A DNA stretch of 64,000 nucleotides from Sthenelais limicola. Taxonomy: Eukaryota; Annelida; Polychaeta; Phyllodocida; Sigalionidae. The stretch lies in the NCBI GenBank assembly GCA_942159475.1, contig OW804099.1:2256486-2320485 (forward strand). Reading direction: 5' to 3'. A model generated the notes under the pieces. The model searched no databases. It worked only from the letters and a program-made list of their open reading frames with translations, and was not told the origin of the DNA. Made by a program: the position numbers and the translations under genes. Positions within the stretch are counted from its first letter, which is position 1; each line of letters opens with the position of its first letter. Below, in pieces: positions 11,001 through 21,274 of the stretch.

Positions 11001-12270
11001 TACGGAAAGCAAAGGTAATGTCACATTCATTCGAACCATCAATTTAGCAATTAGAGCTGAGGTAAAAATGGACAGCTCATTAAGCTAGACTTACGCGAGA
11101 GCGGTAGAAATGTAAGAGCGCAAGGGCAGGTAGCTTGAATAAAAGTTATTTTTACACACAAAAACAGAAATGGACAGCTCCAGCCGCTTATAAGTATACG
11201 AGAAAAAAAATCTAGTTGCTTTTTTAGTGTATAAACTTGGCTTTTTAATTTGGCCATTGATATCCAATTATTTATGCATAGTATTTTCTCATGCTATACT
11301 CATAATAAACAAAACATTTCCGTTTTTTTAGGACACTGACGCAGCCGATGATGTGGGCGACCTGCCGGAGACGCCCTGTATAGTGTATTGTGGTAAGTAG
11401 GAACATAAATTCATGTTACATGCATACCCAAAATTTCAGCATTATGGCAATTGAAGAACAAAATATTCTGAGAAGATTAACCTCATTCATGCCTATTAGG
11501 TATAAGAAAAGTACACTTTTTCCTATAAATGTTTACATGTACCAATGATATCATCAATCTAACCATCGATCGGCATGTGGTCAGTTAAAAAAAACATTAT
11601 ATTACATCTGTCTGGGTCTCAAGAAGCATCTGTATGCAGACGTTAATTTGCTTACATTTTTTCCTTTCTCCTATAGGTCAGTCCCTGTACAGGTGTGTGC
11701 GCTTTATGTTGTGCGCAGATGGTGTGGTGGTCGCACCGAATGTGGCGACATTCCCCCTGGCCCTGGCCATGCTGTTTACACTCTACTTTAACCTCAACTG
11801 TTGCTACCCTGCCAAGGGTGCCATTGTATTGGACTTCTTCCAAAGGTATGTATTCACAGTATCACAGATCAGAATAAGTTTTACAAAGACATGCTATATT
11901 AATCATCATTAACAATAGTAGGATACACATACATATATTATAAATGTAGAAGGGACGTCTTATTTTGAGCTAAGTATTTTAAATTATGGACATGTCTTCC
12001 TAGGACTAATATCTTATTTGAGGCAAGTAAACCAATGGCCAAAAGTGTAAATCATGTTGATGTCAGTATTATACATGTAGCAGCAAGCATCAATCCATAC
12101 AAGTAGAACAGGCGATTATTAGTCTGCTTAATGACAATAATTTTCTTTCCAGAGTGTACATCGGCCTCACCCCCGCCAAGGGCACCAAAAGCTCAAACAA
12201 GCGGCAGCAGATCAATGGAAAGATCCTGACATTTTTCCAGGAGTTCGGAATGCACACATTAGGACAATAA
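8092..12270 (+). CDS. SAMD3-like protein, complete ten-exon gene
   Basis: Ten exons with GT-AG borders join in one frame of 1539 bases (512 codons plus stop): 8092-8293, 8539-8810, 9192-9427, 9773-9942, 10204-10287, 10557-10662, 10894-11014, 11332-11392, 11677-11845 and 12153-12270. All intron phases agree. Exon 1 encodes a short leucine-rich helical segment that may be a SAM-like fold. Exon 2 is rich in Pro and Ala. Exon 3 begins the conserved part with VASMLVREFPVLLDTDGE. Exon 4 starts YGCVAWQPPMP, and exon 5 has RWPTIFTPSGAM. Exon 9 has a TLYFNLNCCYPAKG block and exon 10 closes with a basic helix. This order of blocks is that of the multi-copy SAMD3-like (sterile alpha motif domain containing 3-like) family of fishes and invertebrates, whose biochemical role is not established. 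The ATG follows a TATA box by about 100 bp and is the first good start. No catalytic motif, signal peptide or membrane segment is evident. Confidence 0.85.
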
Positions 12271-12567
12271 TTATGAATTTTATATTATATATGAATTTGG
12301 ATATTCTTATTTGGACAAAAAAATGTTTTCAATATCTGTGCATAGACAATTACTAGTAAAGTAACTAAATACACGCTATAGCATGTGCTTAGAAATATAT
12401 GTATATATTTGATACACTCTTGCTTTCAAATTCCAAAGCCACAGTCCTTATCGGCAGTATACAAAGTGCGCATATGATTGCATCTTGTGATACAGTTGAT
12501 TTATCTATGGCTATAATATCTAATGTATATTTCTGCATCAGCTCTTACTATATGTGTTACTTGTCTG

Positions 12568-12573
12568 AATAAA
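12568..12573 (+). terminator. Candidate polyadenylation signal
   Basis: AATAAA about 300 bp after the SAMD3-like stop codon and before the duplicated last exon. A second AATAAA near 13064 would serve a transcript that uses the downstream copy. Confidence 0.4.
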
Positions 12574-12611
12574 ATTCTTAAATTATACACATAGCACCAT
12601 TTTCTTTCCAG

Positions 12612-12747
12612 AGTTTACCTAGGCCTCACCCCCACCAAGGGCACCAAAAGCACTAACAAGCAGCAACATATCAAGGTTCCACCAGGAGTTCGGCATCCAC
12701 ACCTTAGAGCCATAAATATGAAGCAGATAATATTTCGTTCAGTATAG
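12612..12747 (+). pseudogene. Degenerate duplicate of the SAMD3-like terminal exon
   Basis: The sequence around 12601-12700 repeats the acceptor and coding sequence of exon 10 (CTTTCCAG then VYLGLTPTKGTKS instead of VYIGLTPAKGTKS). After about 25 codons a deletion changes the frame, and the reading continues with an unrelated tail to TAG at 12745-12747. The acceptor is intact and in the same phase, so splicing from exon 9 to this copy would give an alternative C-terminus. Without transcript data it is best called a decaying tandem exon copy. Confidence 0.75.
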
Positions 12748-12868
12748 AACGGCATCAACACCTTAGAGCCATAAATATGAATTAGATAATATTTCGTTCA
12801 GTATAGAACAGCATCAACACCTTAGAGCCGAAATATGAATTAGATAATATTTCGTTCAGTATAGAACA
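12694..12868 (+). repeat. 59-bp tandem repeat, three copies
   Basis: ACCTTAGAGCC recurs at 12701, 12760 and 12819, each followed by ATATTTCGTTCAGTATAG. The first copy is the 3' end of the duplicated exon, so exon duplication was followed by local slippage. Confidence 0.9.
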
Positions 12869-12921
12869 TTCGCAATCTATTTTCGTTTGTATCCTGTATG
12901 AATCTTAAGTAATAATAATAT

Positions 12922-12963
12922 CGGAAAGTATTATTGCTTATTATTAAGTAATAATACTTTCCG
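12922..12963. repeat. Short palindrome
   Basis: CGGAAAGTATTATT and its reverse complement flank a 14-bp AT-rich loop. It may form a cruciform or mark an element end; no function is implied. Confidence 0.75.
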
Positions 12964-13544
12964 TCACATAGTAAAAGATTGTGTTTTTTTGTTTCGCTTG
13001 CTTTGGTATGTTGCTGCAATGACTGTACATATATGTATATAGATAGGCCAATCCATGAAGTTAATAAATTGACAAGTGTGAATTATATGTTTGTTGTTTA
13101 TTATGCGTGGATATTTGACTAAGCATATTTCGTACAGTATAGTATGTTAAGGTTCGCAATCGAATAAATTGCACATGTATAATTGCTCCGATACTACAAA
13201 TAATGGCTGATATACTACAAATTCCCTTCACAGCCTAACCTTTCCATATATACCGGCCAGAACAAAAATTCAATGCGCAATATTAATTCCGCCAAACCCC
13301 ACCACACAACCCCCACCCACCCGCTAAACCGCCTAGCTTTTACACGCACCACTGAGCAAGCCAAGCCACCACGGCCTCGGCAAGGCGACTGATTTCACGC
13401 GCTTAGCGCGTGGTGACGTCACTAGACACTTGCGGCCGCCAGTAGAACAGTACGCGAAAAGCCAGTACAGACAAGCGCTCTGAGCGTGCAACAAGTTGAC
13501 CCGCCTTTCGCGTACTTTCACTAGGGAAATGCGTGAACTCTTAC
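12964..13544. other. Intergenic, nothing recognised
   Basis: 3' flank of the SAMD3-like locus. A short echo of the 59-bp repeat (ATATTTCGTACAGTATAG) occurs near 13126. A GC-rich patch at 13330-13510 is not coding by any frame I can support. Confidence 0.45.
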
Positions 13545-13735
13545 CACAGTGTATTTATATTGTACTGTACTATATTTGTATTGTACTGTACTCTATTTGT
13601 ATTGTACTGTACTCTATTTATATTGTACTGTACTCTATTAGTATTGTACTGGACTTTTTTGTATTGTACTGTACTTTATTCGTATTTTACTGTGCAGTAT
13701 TTCTATTGTACTGTACTCTATTTCTATTGTAGTCT
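13545..13735 (+). repeat. 21-bp minisatellite
   Basis: About nine diverging copies of a unit containing TATTGTACTGTACTCTATTT. The period is divisible by three, which creates long but meaningless open frames rich in Tyr, Ile and Leu. Confidence 0.85.
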
Positions 13736-13737
13736 AT

Positions 13738-13970
13738 GGGTCAGATCGTCGGAAAATGTATAATTGGCAGCTCTATATATATAGTATATTCTGATAAATT
13801 AGGCTGACAAATGGCAAATACCACATATACCAAGTATATTTGGTTTGTGTTTGTTTAATATATATGTTCTGTTATGTTAAACTATATTTTGAAGCTTATT
13901 TCTGTCTTAAATGTGGGTTATTTGAGAGGATTGGTGAAGTGGAATTGTACACCTTCTGAGAATCTGACCC
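13738..13970. mobile_element. Family A MITE, copy 1
   Basis: Left end GGGTCAG, right end CTGACCC, with the family's internal segments. It lies directly after the 21-bp minisatellite and is one of the more diverged copies, with substitutions inside both ends. Confidence 0.85.
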
Positions 13971-14011
13971 TATGGTACTGTACTGTACTGTATTATACAG
14001 CTATAGCTAAA

Positions 14012-14248
14012 GCCGGGCCCACCCATTCAAGAACTCGCAATTAGTACGAATTAGGAACTCACAAAAAGTCCAAAATATTGCCTATGAATTGTCGTAAGAA
14101 CCCACGATTTGTCATGAATTGTAGGTTTCATCCTAAAAAAAAAGCCCACACATTACCGAACTCCAGTATGTTTCTTAAGAATGTCTTTGGATTCTTACGA
14201 ATTGTCTTAAGCCAATTTAGCTCTGAGTTCTTGAATGTGTGGGCCGGC
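14012..14248. mobile_element. Family H MITE
   Basis: About 237 bp bounded by inverted repeats: GCCGGGCCCACCCATTC with AAGAACTC at the left, and the reverse complement of GCCGGCCCACACATTC with AAGAACTC at the right. It has no coding capacity. Confidence 0.7.
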
Positions 14249-14677
14249 ATAAGTGTAGCTATATTTTATCTTTTATTAAATCAACTACCCCCTTTTGGTA
14301 ACAGCTGAACGATCTGGAAACTAATCCAGAAGTATGTCGACCCTTTTGTCAACCATTGTTCCTATAGATGTGCATTAAATTAACAAATAAAGTATTCTTA
14401 AATCAAATCAAATCAAATTGTAAATATAATTATTCCTTGTTATCACCTAATTCCACTATGGTGCTCCAAGGAAGTCTTGGATGACTAAATCCCACTTGAG
14501 TTACCAATGAAATTCCTCTGAAATGAAGAAACCAATCAATCAACTTAGGAAACTGCAGCGATGAAAGAAATGCAAATTATAGCAACTCGACCTGATGGCA
14601 GGTGTCTTTGGTTGCCTACGAGGGCTTCTCATGGAGGGAACACTTCACCAAGGCATAAAGTGAAACAAAAGCTCAAT
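14249..14677. other. Retroelement-tail-like segment
   Basis: Contains three AAATC units at 14400-14417 after an A-rich stretch. This looks like the 3' tail of a plus-strand non-LTR element or SINE. The rest is not recognised. Confidence 0.4.
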
Positions 14678-15020
14678 AGGGGAGTTGCATGTGCCAATAC
14701 GCATGTCTGTACAGTGCATCCTGGGATGGAATCTGATGGAATCTGACACACACAAATTTGGCAACATTTTATCGAAAATTGCAAGAATATTTTCACCAAT
14801 ATCAGAGCTTGTATAAATGATCTATTTTAACCAAATGCATGATGGGAAAGATGGGGACTTGTGTGATAGAAACATTTTATAACACATGGATATTGACAAT
14901 AATAAATTGATAAATATTCCATGCTGGACATGGCATGTTTTCTATAGATGTTTAACTGTTCCTTTAGTCCCATAATTCCATACAAATCAAAATTCAAAAT
15001 GGCGGCTATGCAACTCCCCT
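14678..15020. mobile_element. Family C MITE, copy 1
   Basis: Ends AGGGGAGTTGCAT and ATGCAACTCCCCT, about 343 bp, flanked by AT on both sides. The body is similar to the copy at 19147-19481 in reverse orientation. Confidence 0.85.
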
Positions 15021-15192
15021 ATTGGTGCATGGTAAAGCGATTTTATAGATAGGCTAATAAAGAGAAATCAACCATACATAATCGGAGTTTGGGTTTAAAT
15101 ACTCACAGATGGTGAAAACCGGGAGAGATGGACTAGGGACTACACAGAACAGATCAGTCGCTATCATTGCATACAATTAAAATAAGTCATGC

Positions 15193-15569
15193 ATATGTGA
15201 TCTGTTTTATTAAAATGAGTCCCATGTCGTCAATTTCCTATTTTACAAAGTGATTTATTCCCAAGATGTCTTTGTTGGAATGTTTTCAATTTTGGGATGC
15301 TTAACACTGCTTGCAGCATGAATACGTTTACTAAATTTCAAGACAGTGTATGTCTACAAATGTCTTAGGTCATCCCATAGAGTTACTTTACTAGTAGATA
15401 TGCTCCCCCCTTTTTTTTCAAAAATAAATTTATACTACTTAAAATATAAAGATACATATCAAATGTTCCACTGTTTACCATCATTAGATCTCATCGTTTA
15501 GAATATGATGATATCTCAAAATCCAATTATTGTGACTTGTGACTCATTTCCCTGAAACACATCACATAT
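15193..15569. mobile_element. Family B MITE, copy 1
   Basis: Starts ATATGTGATCTG and ends with ACACATCACATAT. Inverted orientation relative to most copies; it contains the GATATCTCAAAATCC segment near its right end. Confidence 0.8.
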
Positions 15570-15686
15570 TATAGAATAACGAGCCCCTGGAGGAAGCAGA
15601 GATTGTCACTGTACATATTTCCGTCCTTATCATCTACAACAACCCAAGCAAAAGGAAACAAAGACGGACAGGGAAAATCCATATAT

Positions 15687-15920
15687 GGGTCAGATTTCAG
15701 AAAATGTACAATTGGCAGCTGTACACATTTAGTAAATTCTGCTAAATTAGGCTGCAATTCGGTCAATACTAGATAAATTTTAGTATATTCGGCATTGCAT
15801 TGATTCTAGCAATCTGTTTGTTTAGGTTGAACTGTATTTTGAACTTTATTTTTGTCTGAGATTTGGGTTATTTCAAACAATTGGTGAAGATGAATTGTAC
15901 ATTTTCTGGCGACTTCATCC
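15687..15920. mobile_element. Family A MITE, copy 2
   Basis: Left end GGGTCAG. The right end is the alternative form GGCGACTTCATCC. The 4-bp target duplication ATAT is present at 15683-15686 and 15921-15924. Confidence 0.85.
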
Positions 15921-16114
15921 ATATAAGTGTGTTTGGATACAGGGCAATCATGGATATTTTGAGATTGTCTGACACTGAGTCCCACTATTCATACAATACA
16001 CATACCCCCAGAGGAGCTTTGCCTTGTAGAGTCTGGCGGGAACGTTGCCATAATGAGAATAGGTGACTTCTATAAATCCATAATTGTGCGAGGACGTATA
16101 GGTCGTCGACATAT

Positions 16115-16262
16115 GGGTCAGGTCACCAGAAAATGTACAATTTGCCTTCACCAATCCTCTCAAATAACCCAAATTTAAGACAAAAATAAGGTTCAAAATA
16201 CAGTTTAACATAGTGAAACAGATATATATTAAACCGACAAAACAACCAAATATACTATAAAA
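16115..16262. mobile_element. Family A MITE, copy 3, truncated
   Basis: Left end and about two thirds of the body are present in reverse orientation. The copy stops near 16262, where family B sequence begins without a visible junction motif. Confidence 0.75.
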
Positions 16263-16390
16263 TAGAAGTACTTGTTTGATGTCCTACTGTTTACTATCAT
16301 TGGAATCGTCTTGATCTCATCTTTTCAAATATGGTGATATCTCAAAATCCATTTTTTGCAACTTGTAACTGATTTTACTGTAACACATTA
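16263..16390. mobile_element. Family B MITE, copy 2, half element
   Basis: Only the terminal third is present (from TGATGTCCTACTG to TAACACATTATAA), joined directly to the truncated family A copy. Confidence 0.7.
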
Positions 16391-16584
16391 TAACAAGCCA
16401 TATATAGGGCAGTTGGTAGATATCAATTTTCACCCTGACCCTTGCGCCAAGCATGTATCAGTAGGAAATACAATACAATTATGAATATGTCGGTCAAAAT
16501 CAAAAGAAATTTGAAGAAGGTTCTGTGGGAGTATCTGTATCATTGCGATTACCCGAGTCAGCCTCTAAGAACTACAACTGGTGG

Positions 16585-16970
16585 TATAGTCTGTCTAGAA
16601 AGTAGTTGACATGTGATTCCTTAGTCCCTTTAAGGGGAGGGAAAAGTGGGAGATTTCTGATTTCTATTTATGACAAGGACCTGTCCACTATTTGCCCAGG
16701 GAGTCGCTCATTGCAATCAACCATGAAGAAACAGGGCCAGTATAATCAGCTCTGCCTTCATTCTAAGCAAAACAACAGCTGCTGCACATAGAACAGAGAC
16801 AGCACAATATAGGACAGCTGTACATTTAGCCATGGTTGGTCGCAAACGGCCATGGTCGGTCGCAAACGGCAATTCAGGAGGCAATAGTTTGAAGTCAAAA
16901 CTCCCCCACCTTTCCCTCCCCTTAAAGGACCTAAGGAATCACGTGTCAACTACTTTCTAGACAGACTATA
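16585..16970. mobile_element. Family D MITE with about 75-bp inverted repeats
   Basis: TATAGTCTGTCTAGAAAGTA at the left is mirrored by the complementary end at 16951-16970. The inverted repeat extends through a CCTTTAAGGGGAGGG-like block. TA may be the target duplication. The centre contains no ORF of note. Confidence 0.9.
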
Positions 16971-17067
16971 CATATGGCATAAAGTGAACATTGTTGTAGA
17001 AAACAGTAATAAACTGTAGACTAATGAGGCGGCGGCGTCCCTTTACTGTAGACACTTCTACAATACT

Positions 17068-17581
17068 ATATGTGATGTGTTACAGGAGAATGAGTCACAA
17101 GTCGCAAAATATGGATTTTGAGATATCATCATATTTGAAAAGATGAGATCAAGGTGATTCCAATCATAGTAAGATAAGATAAGAAAATCTTTTATTTGCC
17201 TAATTGCTCGATATTACATTGGGAAAAGGAGACAAATAGGTCTACATGTCTATGAAAGAAGTGTTCCATTTCTATCGACATAAAGAGTAGGACATTTCAG
17301 AAGTATTTTGATATTTTTTATTTTGGAAAACAAGTTTGCAATATTTCTGGGTGGGCAATTACCAATAAAGTAATTAAATATACTCCATACAAAGACGTTC
17401 AAAACGCAAGGATATATTTGATACAATGTCTTGAAATTTGGTACATACATTTATATCAGGTAAGGTGCTAAACTCCCCCAAAATCAGAACACATTCCAGT
17501 GAAGAGATCCTGTGAATAAATCACCTTAACAAATATCAATTTTACGACTTGTGACTCATTTTGCTGTAACACATCACATAT
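17068..17581. mobile_element. Family B MITE, copy 3, interrupted
   Basis: Both ends are present (ATATGTGATGTGTTACAG and its complement). About 85 bp at 17168-17251 look like the AAGAT-repeat tail of a minus-strand retroelement inserted into the copy, which explains its extra length. Confidence 0.85.
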
Positions 17582-18059
17582 GAACGACTGATCTAACCAC
17601 CTCCCAGAAACTGAAAAAAATTGTTTATTTATAACAATAGTTGTTTTAAACAAGGGAAATGTGCTTTTGACCGTTCCCGGTTAGAAAAACCTGTTTTCCT
17701 GCTTTATTAGCATTTTTTGTTAAAAAATTCCCCCACCCCCCAATATGATTATGGTAAAATCTTTTGTTATGTAGGTGAAGATTTTTCGAGGTAAGGGGAG
17801 GGGGGTAAATCGGAAACACCAATTTTTTGGCCTTACGATTGTACATCATTTTCTGGTGATCTAGCCCACATAATATATATATTAAATACAATGTCCCGAA
17901 ATTTGGTGCATAGATTCATATAAGGTAAAGTGCTAAACGCCACATAGAATAAATGGCGCTGGTATAAGCTAGAGCTGCTGGTGGTAAGTGTGTGGGAGGT
18001 TAGGCACAGACCACTGGTCACTTCTCCTTCTACTCTTCCTCCTCCAGTAAACAAGGTCC
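17582..18059. other. Intergenic with a family B fragment
   Basis: The stretch 17876-17942 matches the interior of family B (CAATGTCCCGAAATTTGG). The remainder is not recognised. The right end runs into an assembly gap. Confidence 0.5.
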
Positions 18060-18259
18060 NNNNNNNNNNNNNNNNNNNNNNNNNNNNNNNNNNNNNNNNN
18101 NNNNNNNNNNNNNNNNNNNNNNNNNNNNNNNNNNNNNNNNNNNNNNNNNNNNNNNNNNNNNNNNNNNNNNNNNNNNNNNNNNNNNNNNNNNNNNNNNNNN
18201 NNNNNNNNNNNNNNNNNNNNNNNNNNNNNNNNNNNNNNNNNNNNNNNNNNNNNNNNNNN
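18060..18259. other. Assembly gap of 200 N
   Basis: Exactly 200 undetermined bases, directly before a C-rich minisatellite. The true length is unknown. Confidence 1.
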
Positions 18260-18450
18260 TCCACCCTCCCCCCTCCCTGCTTCCACCCTCCCCCCTCCCT
18301 GCTTCCACCCTCCCCCCTCCCTGCTTCCACCCTCCCCCCCTCCCTGCTTCCACCCTCCCCCCTCCCTGCTTCCACCCTCCCCCCTCCCTGCTTCCACCCT
18401 CCCCCCTCCCTGCTTCCACCCTCCCCACTCCCTGCTTCCACCCTCCCACC
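18260..18450 (+). repeat. 22-bp C-rich minisatellite
   Basis: About nine copies of a unit containing TCCACCCTCCCCCCTCCC. It probably extends into the adjacent gap. Confidence 0.9.
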
Positions 18451-18847
18451 CCCATTTCTCTCACTCACAGCGCCCTACCATGGCACCATCTAGCGGCAGC
18501 CACAAAAACCAGGCTTCATCCATCACAATCTCGTGCATTCACGTCCTCAACGTGACAGTGATGTAATTTCCGTTTTTTTCCACGGCGTCTTTATTACTAC
18601 TCTCTATATATCCCGCCGCCAGGAGAAAAAAGTGCCATCACGTCCCAGGATGCATTGGTAAAGCGGAAGCTGGCGGGACTACTTTTACTCCAAACTAAAC
18701 ACATTATGGAGAAAATAAATCATTTAATGACAGGGAATGATAATATAGATTAAAAGACTGTCAGTTTGGCATAAACTATATGAGAAGGGAGCGGGAGTGT
18801 GAGTGATTGGGTGCACTTCTTTCTGTGAGGTGTATTTATACATATAT
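18451..18847. other. Intergenic, nothing recognised
   Basis: Contains a TATATATCCCGCCGCC stretch near 18605, but no gene can be supported. Confidence 0.4.
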
Positions 18848-19082
18848 GGGTCAGATTTTCAGTAAATGTACAATTGGCAGCTCTACAATTTCAGTAAATC
18901 CTGCAAAATTAGGCTGCAATTTGGTCAATACTCGGTAAATTCGAGTATATTCGGCATTGCATTAATTCTAGCAGTCTGTTTGGTTAGGTTGAACTGTATT
19001 TTGAACTTTATTTTCGTCTGAAATTTGGGTTATTTGAGAGGATTGGTCAAGATGAATTGTACATTTTCTGAAAATCTGACCC
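18848..19082. mobile_element. Family A MITE, copy 4
   Basis: Complete 235-bp copy with near-consensus ends on both sides. The flanking four bases do not match (ATAT and GTGT). Confidence 0.9.
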
Positions 19083-19119
19083 GTGTGCGCAAACACGCGG
19101 TTTCGCTCTTATTACTGTT

Positions 19120-19691
19120 GGTTGAAATCGCCAGAAAATGTACAATAGGGGAGTTGCATATCCGCCATTTTGAATCTAGATTCACATCGAATTATGGGAC
19201 TAATGGTATAGTATAAAATCTATAGAAAATATGTCATGTTCAGCTTGAAATATTCATTAATGTCGATATCCATGTGTTATACATGTTTCCATAACAAAAG
19301 CCATCATCTTTCCCACCATGCATTTGGTTAACATAGAGCATTTGCACAAGCTATGATATTGGTGAAAACATTCATGCAATTTTAGATAAAAATGTTCCAA
19401 TTATTGGTATGTCAGATTTCATCAGAATCCATCCCAGGATGCACTGTAACAGACATGCGCAGTGAGACATTCAGGTCCCCTATTTACCTTCACCAATCCT
19501 CTCAAATAACCCAAATTTCAGACGAAAATGAAGTTTAAGATACAGTTAAACCTAACCAAACAGATTGCTAGAATCAATGCAATGCCGAATATATACGAAT
19601 TTACCTAGTATTGACCAAATTGCAGCAGAATTTAGCAGAATTTACTAAATGTGAACAGCTGCCAATTGTACATTTTCTGAAGATCTGACCC
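19120..19691. mobile_element. Family A MITE, copy 5, split by family C
   Basis: The left piece 19120-19146 has the alternative end TGAAATCGCCAGAAAATG. The copy resumes at 19482 and ends with CTGACCC at 19691. Removing the insert and one AT restores the family sequence across the joint. Confidence 0.85.
19147..19481. mobile_element. Family C MITE, copy 2, nested in family A
   Basis: Starts AGGGGAGTTGCAT and ends GGTCCCCT, with AT on both sides as apparent target duplication. It contains the same CATCCCAGGATGCA segment as copy 1. Confidence 0.85.
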
Positions 19692-19744
19692 TGTTAGTTT
19701 GTCCCCTGCTGTAACCTATATCTGCATCTGAGGCCTTGTTGCTG

Positions 19745-20015
19745 CTCATGCATTCTCTCTCCTCTCTTTCTCTCCATCTCCTCCTTTTTTCTCTCTTTCT
19801 ACTCTCTCTTCTCTTTCTTTCCACTCTCTATCAGCCTCTCTCCTCTCCTTCTCCTCTCCCCTCCCCTCCTCTTCCGCTCTCTCTCACCTCTCTTACTTCA
19901 CTCTACCTCTACTTCCCCCTCTCTCTCTTTTTCTCCCACCTCTCTTTCTTCCCTCTCTTTCTCTCTCTTTCTCTCCTCCCCGTCTACTCTCTCCTTTTCC
20001 TCGTTCACTTCTCCT
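19745..20015 (+). repeat. CT-rich tract
   Basis: About 270 bases of imperfect CTCTCT with some TTT and CCC runs; the strand is almost pure pyrimidine. Confidence 0.9.
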
Positions 20016-20035
20016 GCTATTGTCCACCAACGACT

Positions 20036-20452
20036 ATATGTGATGTGTTTCTGGAAAATGAGTCATAAGTCGCAAAAAATAGATTTTGAGATAACATTAT
20101 ATCTGAAAAGATGAGATCAAGCTGATTTCAATGATAGTAAAAAGTCTAATAAAATAATAAGTATTTCTAGATTTTAAGTTTCATATTTTCGTTTTTGTTA
20201 AAAAAAGTTTCCAATATTTCTGGGGGTCAATAAACAGTAAAGTAACTAAATGTAGTCCATATGAGGACCTTTAAAACAACAGGATATATTACATAGATTG
20301 TCCTCATATTTGATACATCGATTGATATAGCCATAAGTGATGAAGTCTCCAAAAATTAGAACATTCCAACAATGTGATCTTGTGAAAAAAAACACTTTGA
20401 AAAATACCAATTTTGCGACTTATGACTCATTTTCCTGAAACACATGACATAT
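20036..20452. mobile_element. Family B MITE, copy 4
   Basis: Full-length copy of about 417 bp with mirrored ends ATATGTGATGTG and CACATGACATAT. Confidence 0.85.
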
Positions 20453-20719
20453 ACAGAACAGACAACAAGCATGAACTGGGTCTTGATCTGCTTCCATTTT
20501 AAACCAGAGACGATAGAATGGAGTTTAGAGTTTAGATGTTTATTCAGGAATTATATTTGATACAATTTGATTTAATTATATAATGATGCTATTCTCAGAA
20601 ATCCTGATTTGCTGTATACAAACATTAATCTACTACTCTAGAATACTCTAGGCACAGCTTGAGGTCCAAAACAGAAGATTTATAAAACAGGGAAAATACA
20701 TGACGTCTACCGTTTCTCC

Positions 20720-21122
20720 ATATGTGATCTGTTTTAGGAAAATGAGTCATAAGTCGCAAAATATGGATTTTGAGATATCATCATATTTGAAAAGAGGAGA
20801 TCAAGCCGATTCCAATGAATGTAAACATTAAGGACATCTAATAAGTACTTTTATCTTTTTAGTCAGATATTTTTATTTTTGAAAAAATTCTGGGTAGATA
20901 ATTACCAGTAAAGTAGGTAAATATACTCAATAGGATGATCTAAGTAATGCACTGATACAAGTAATAAACTGTCCAGAAATTTAGTAAATGTATTCATACC
21001 ACCACAAGCACTAGACACCCCAAAAATGAAAATATTCCAACAAAGAGATCTTGTAAGTAAATGACTTTGAAAAGCACCAATTTTGCGACTTGTGACTTAT
21101 TTTTCTGAAACACATCACATAT
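20720..21122. mobile_element. Family B MITE, copy 5
   Basis: Full-length copy of about 403 bp with mirrored ends, in the same orientation as copy 4. Confidence 0.85.
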
Positions 21123-21274
21123 TCATTATTATTGATATTGATGTTATAGGGGGCAATTCCTGCTGCTTAACGTTGGTCAAAAACTAAAGATTTTCTATCT
21201 TTGTGTGTGATTTGCTCATGTGTATTCAATTCAGTTCCAAACCATCTAAAAGTCATTTGACAAAGATTTTGAGG

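Noticed and set aside
13496..13763. Tyr/Ile/Leu-rich ORFs resembling membrane segments
   Set aside because: They are translations of a 21-bp minisatellite.
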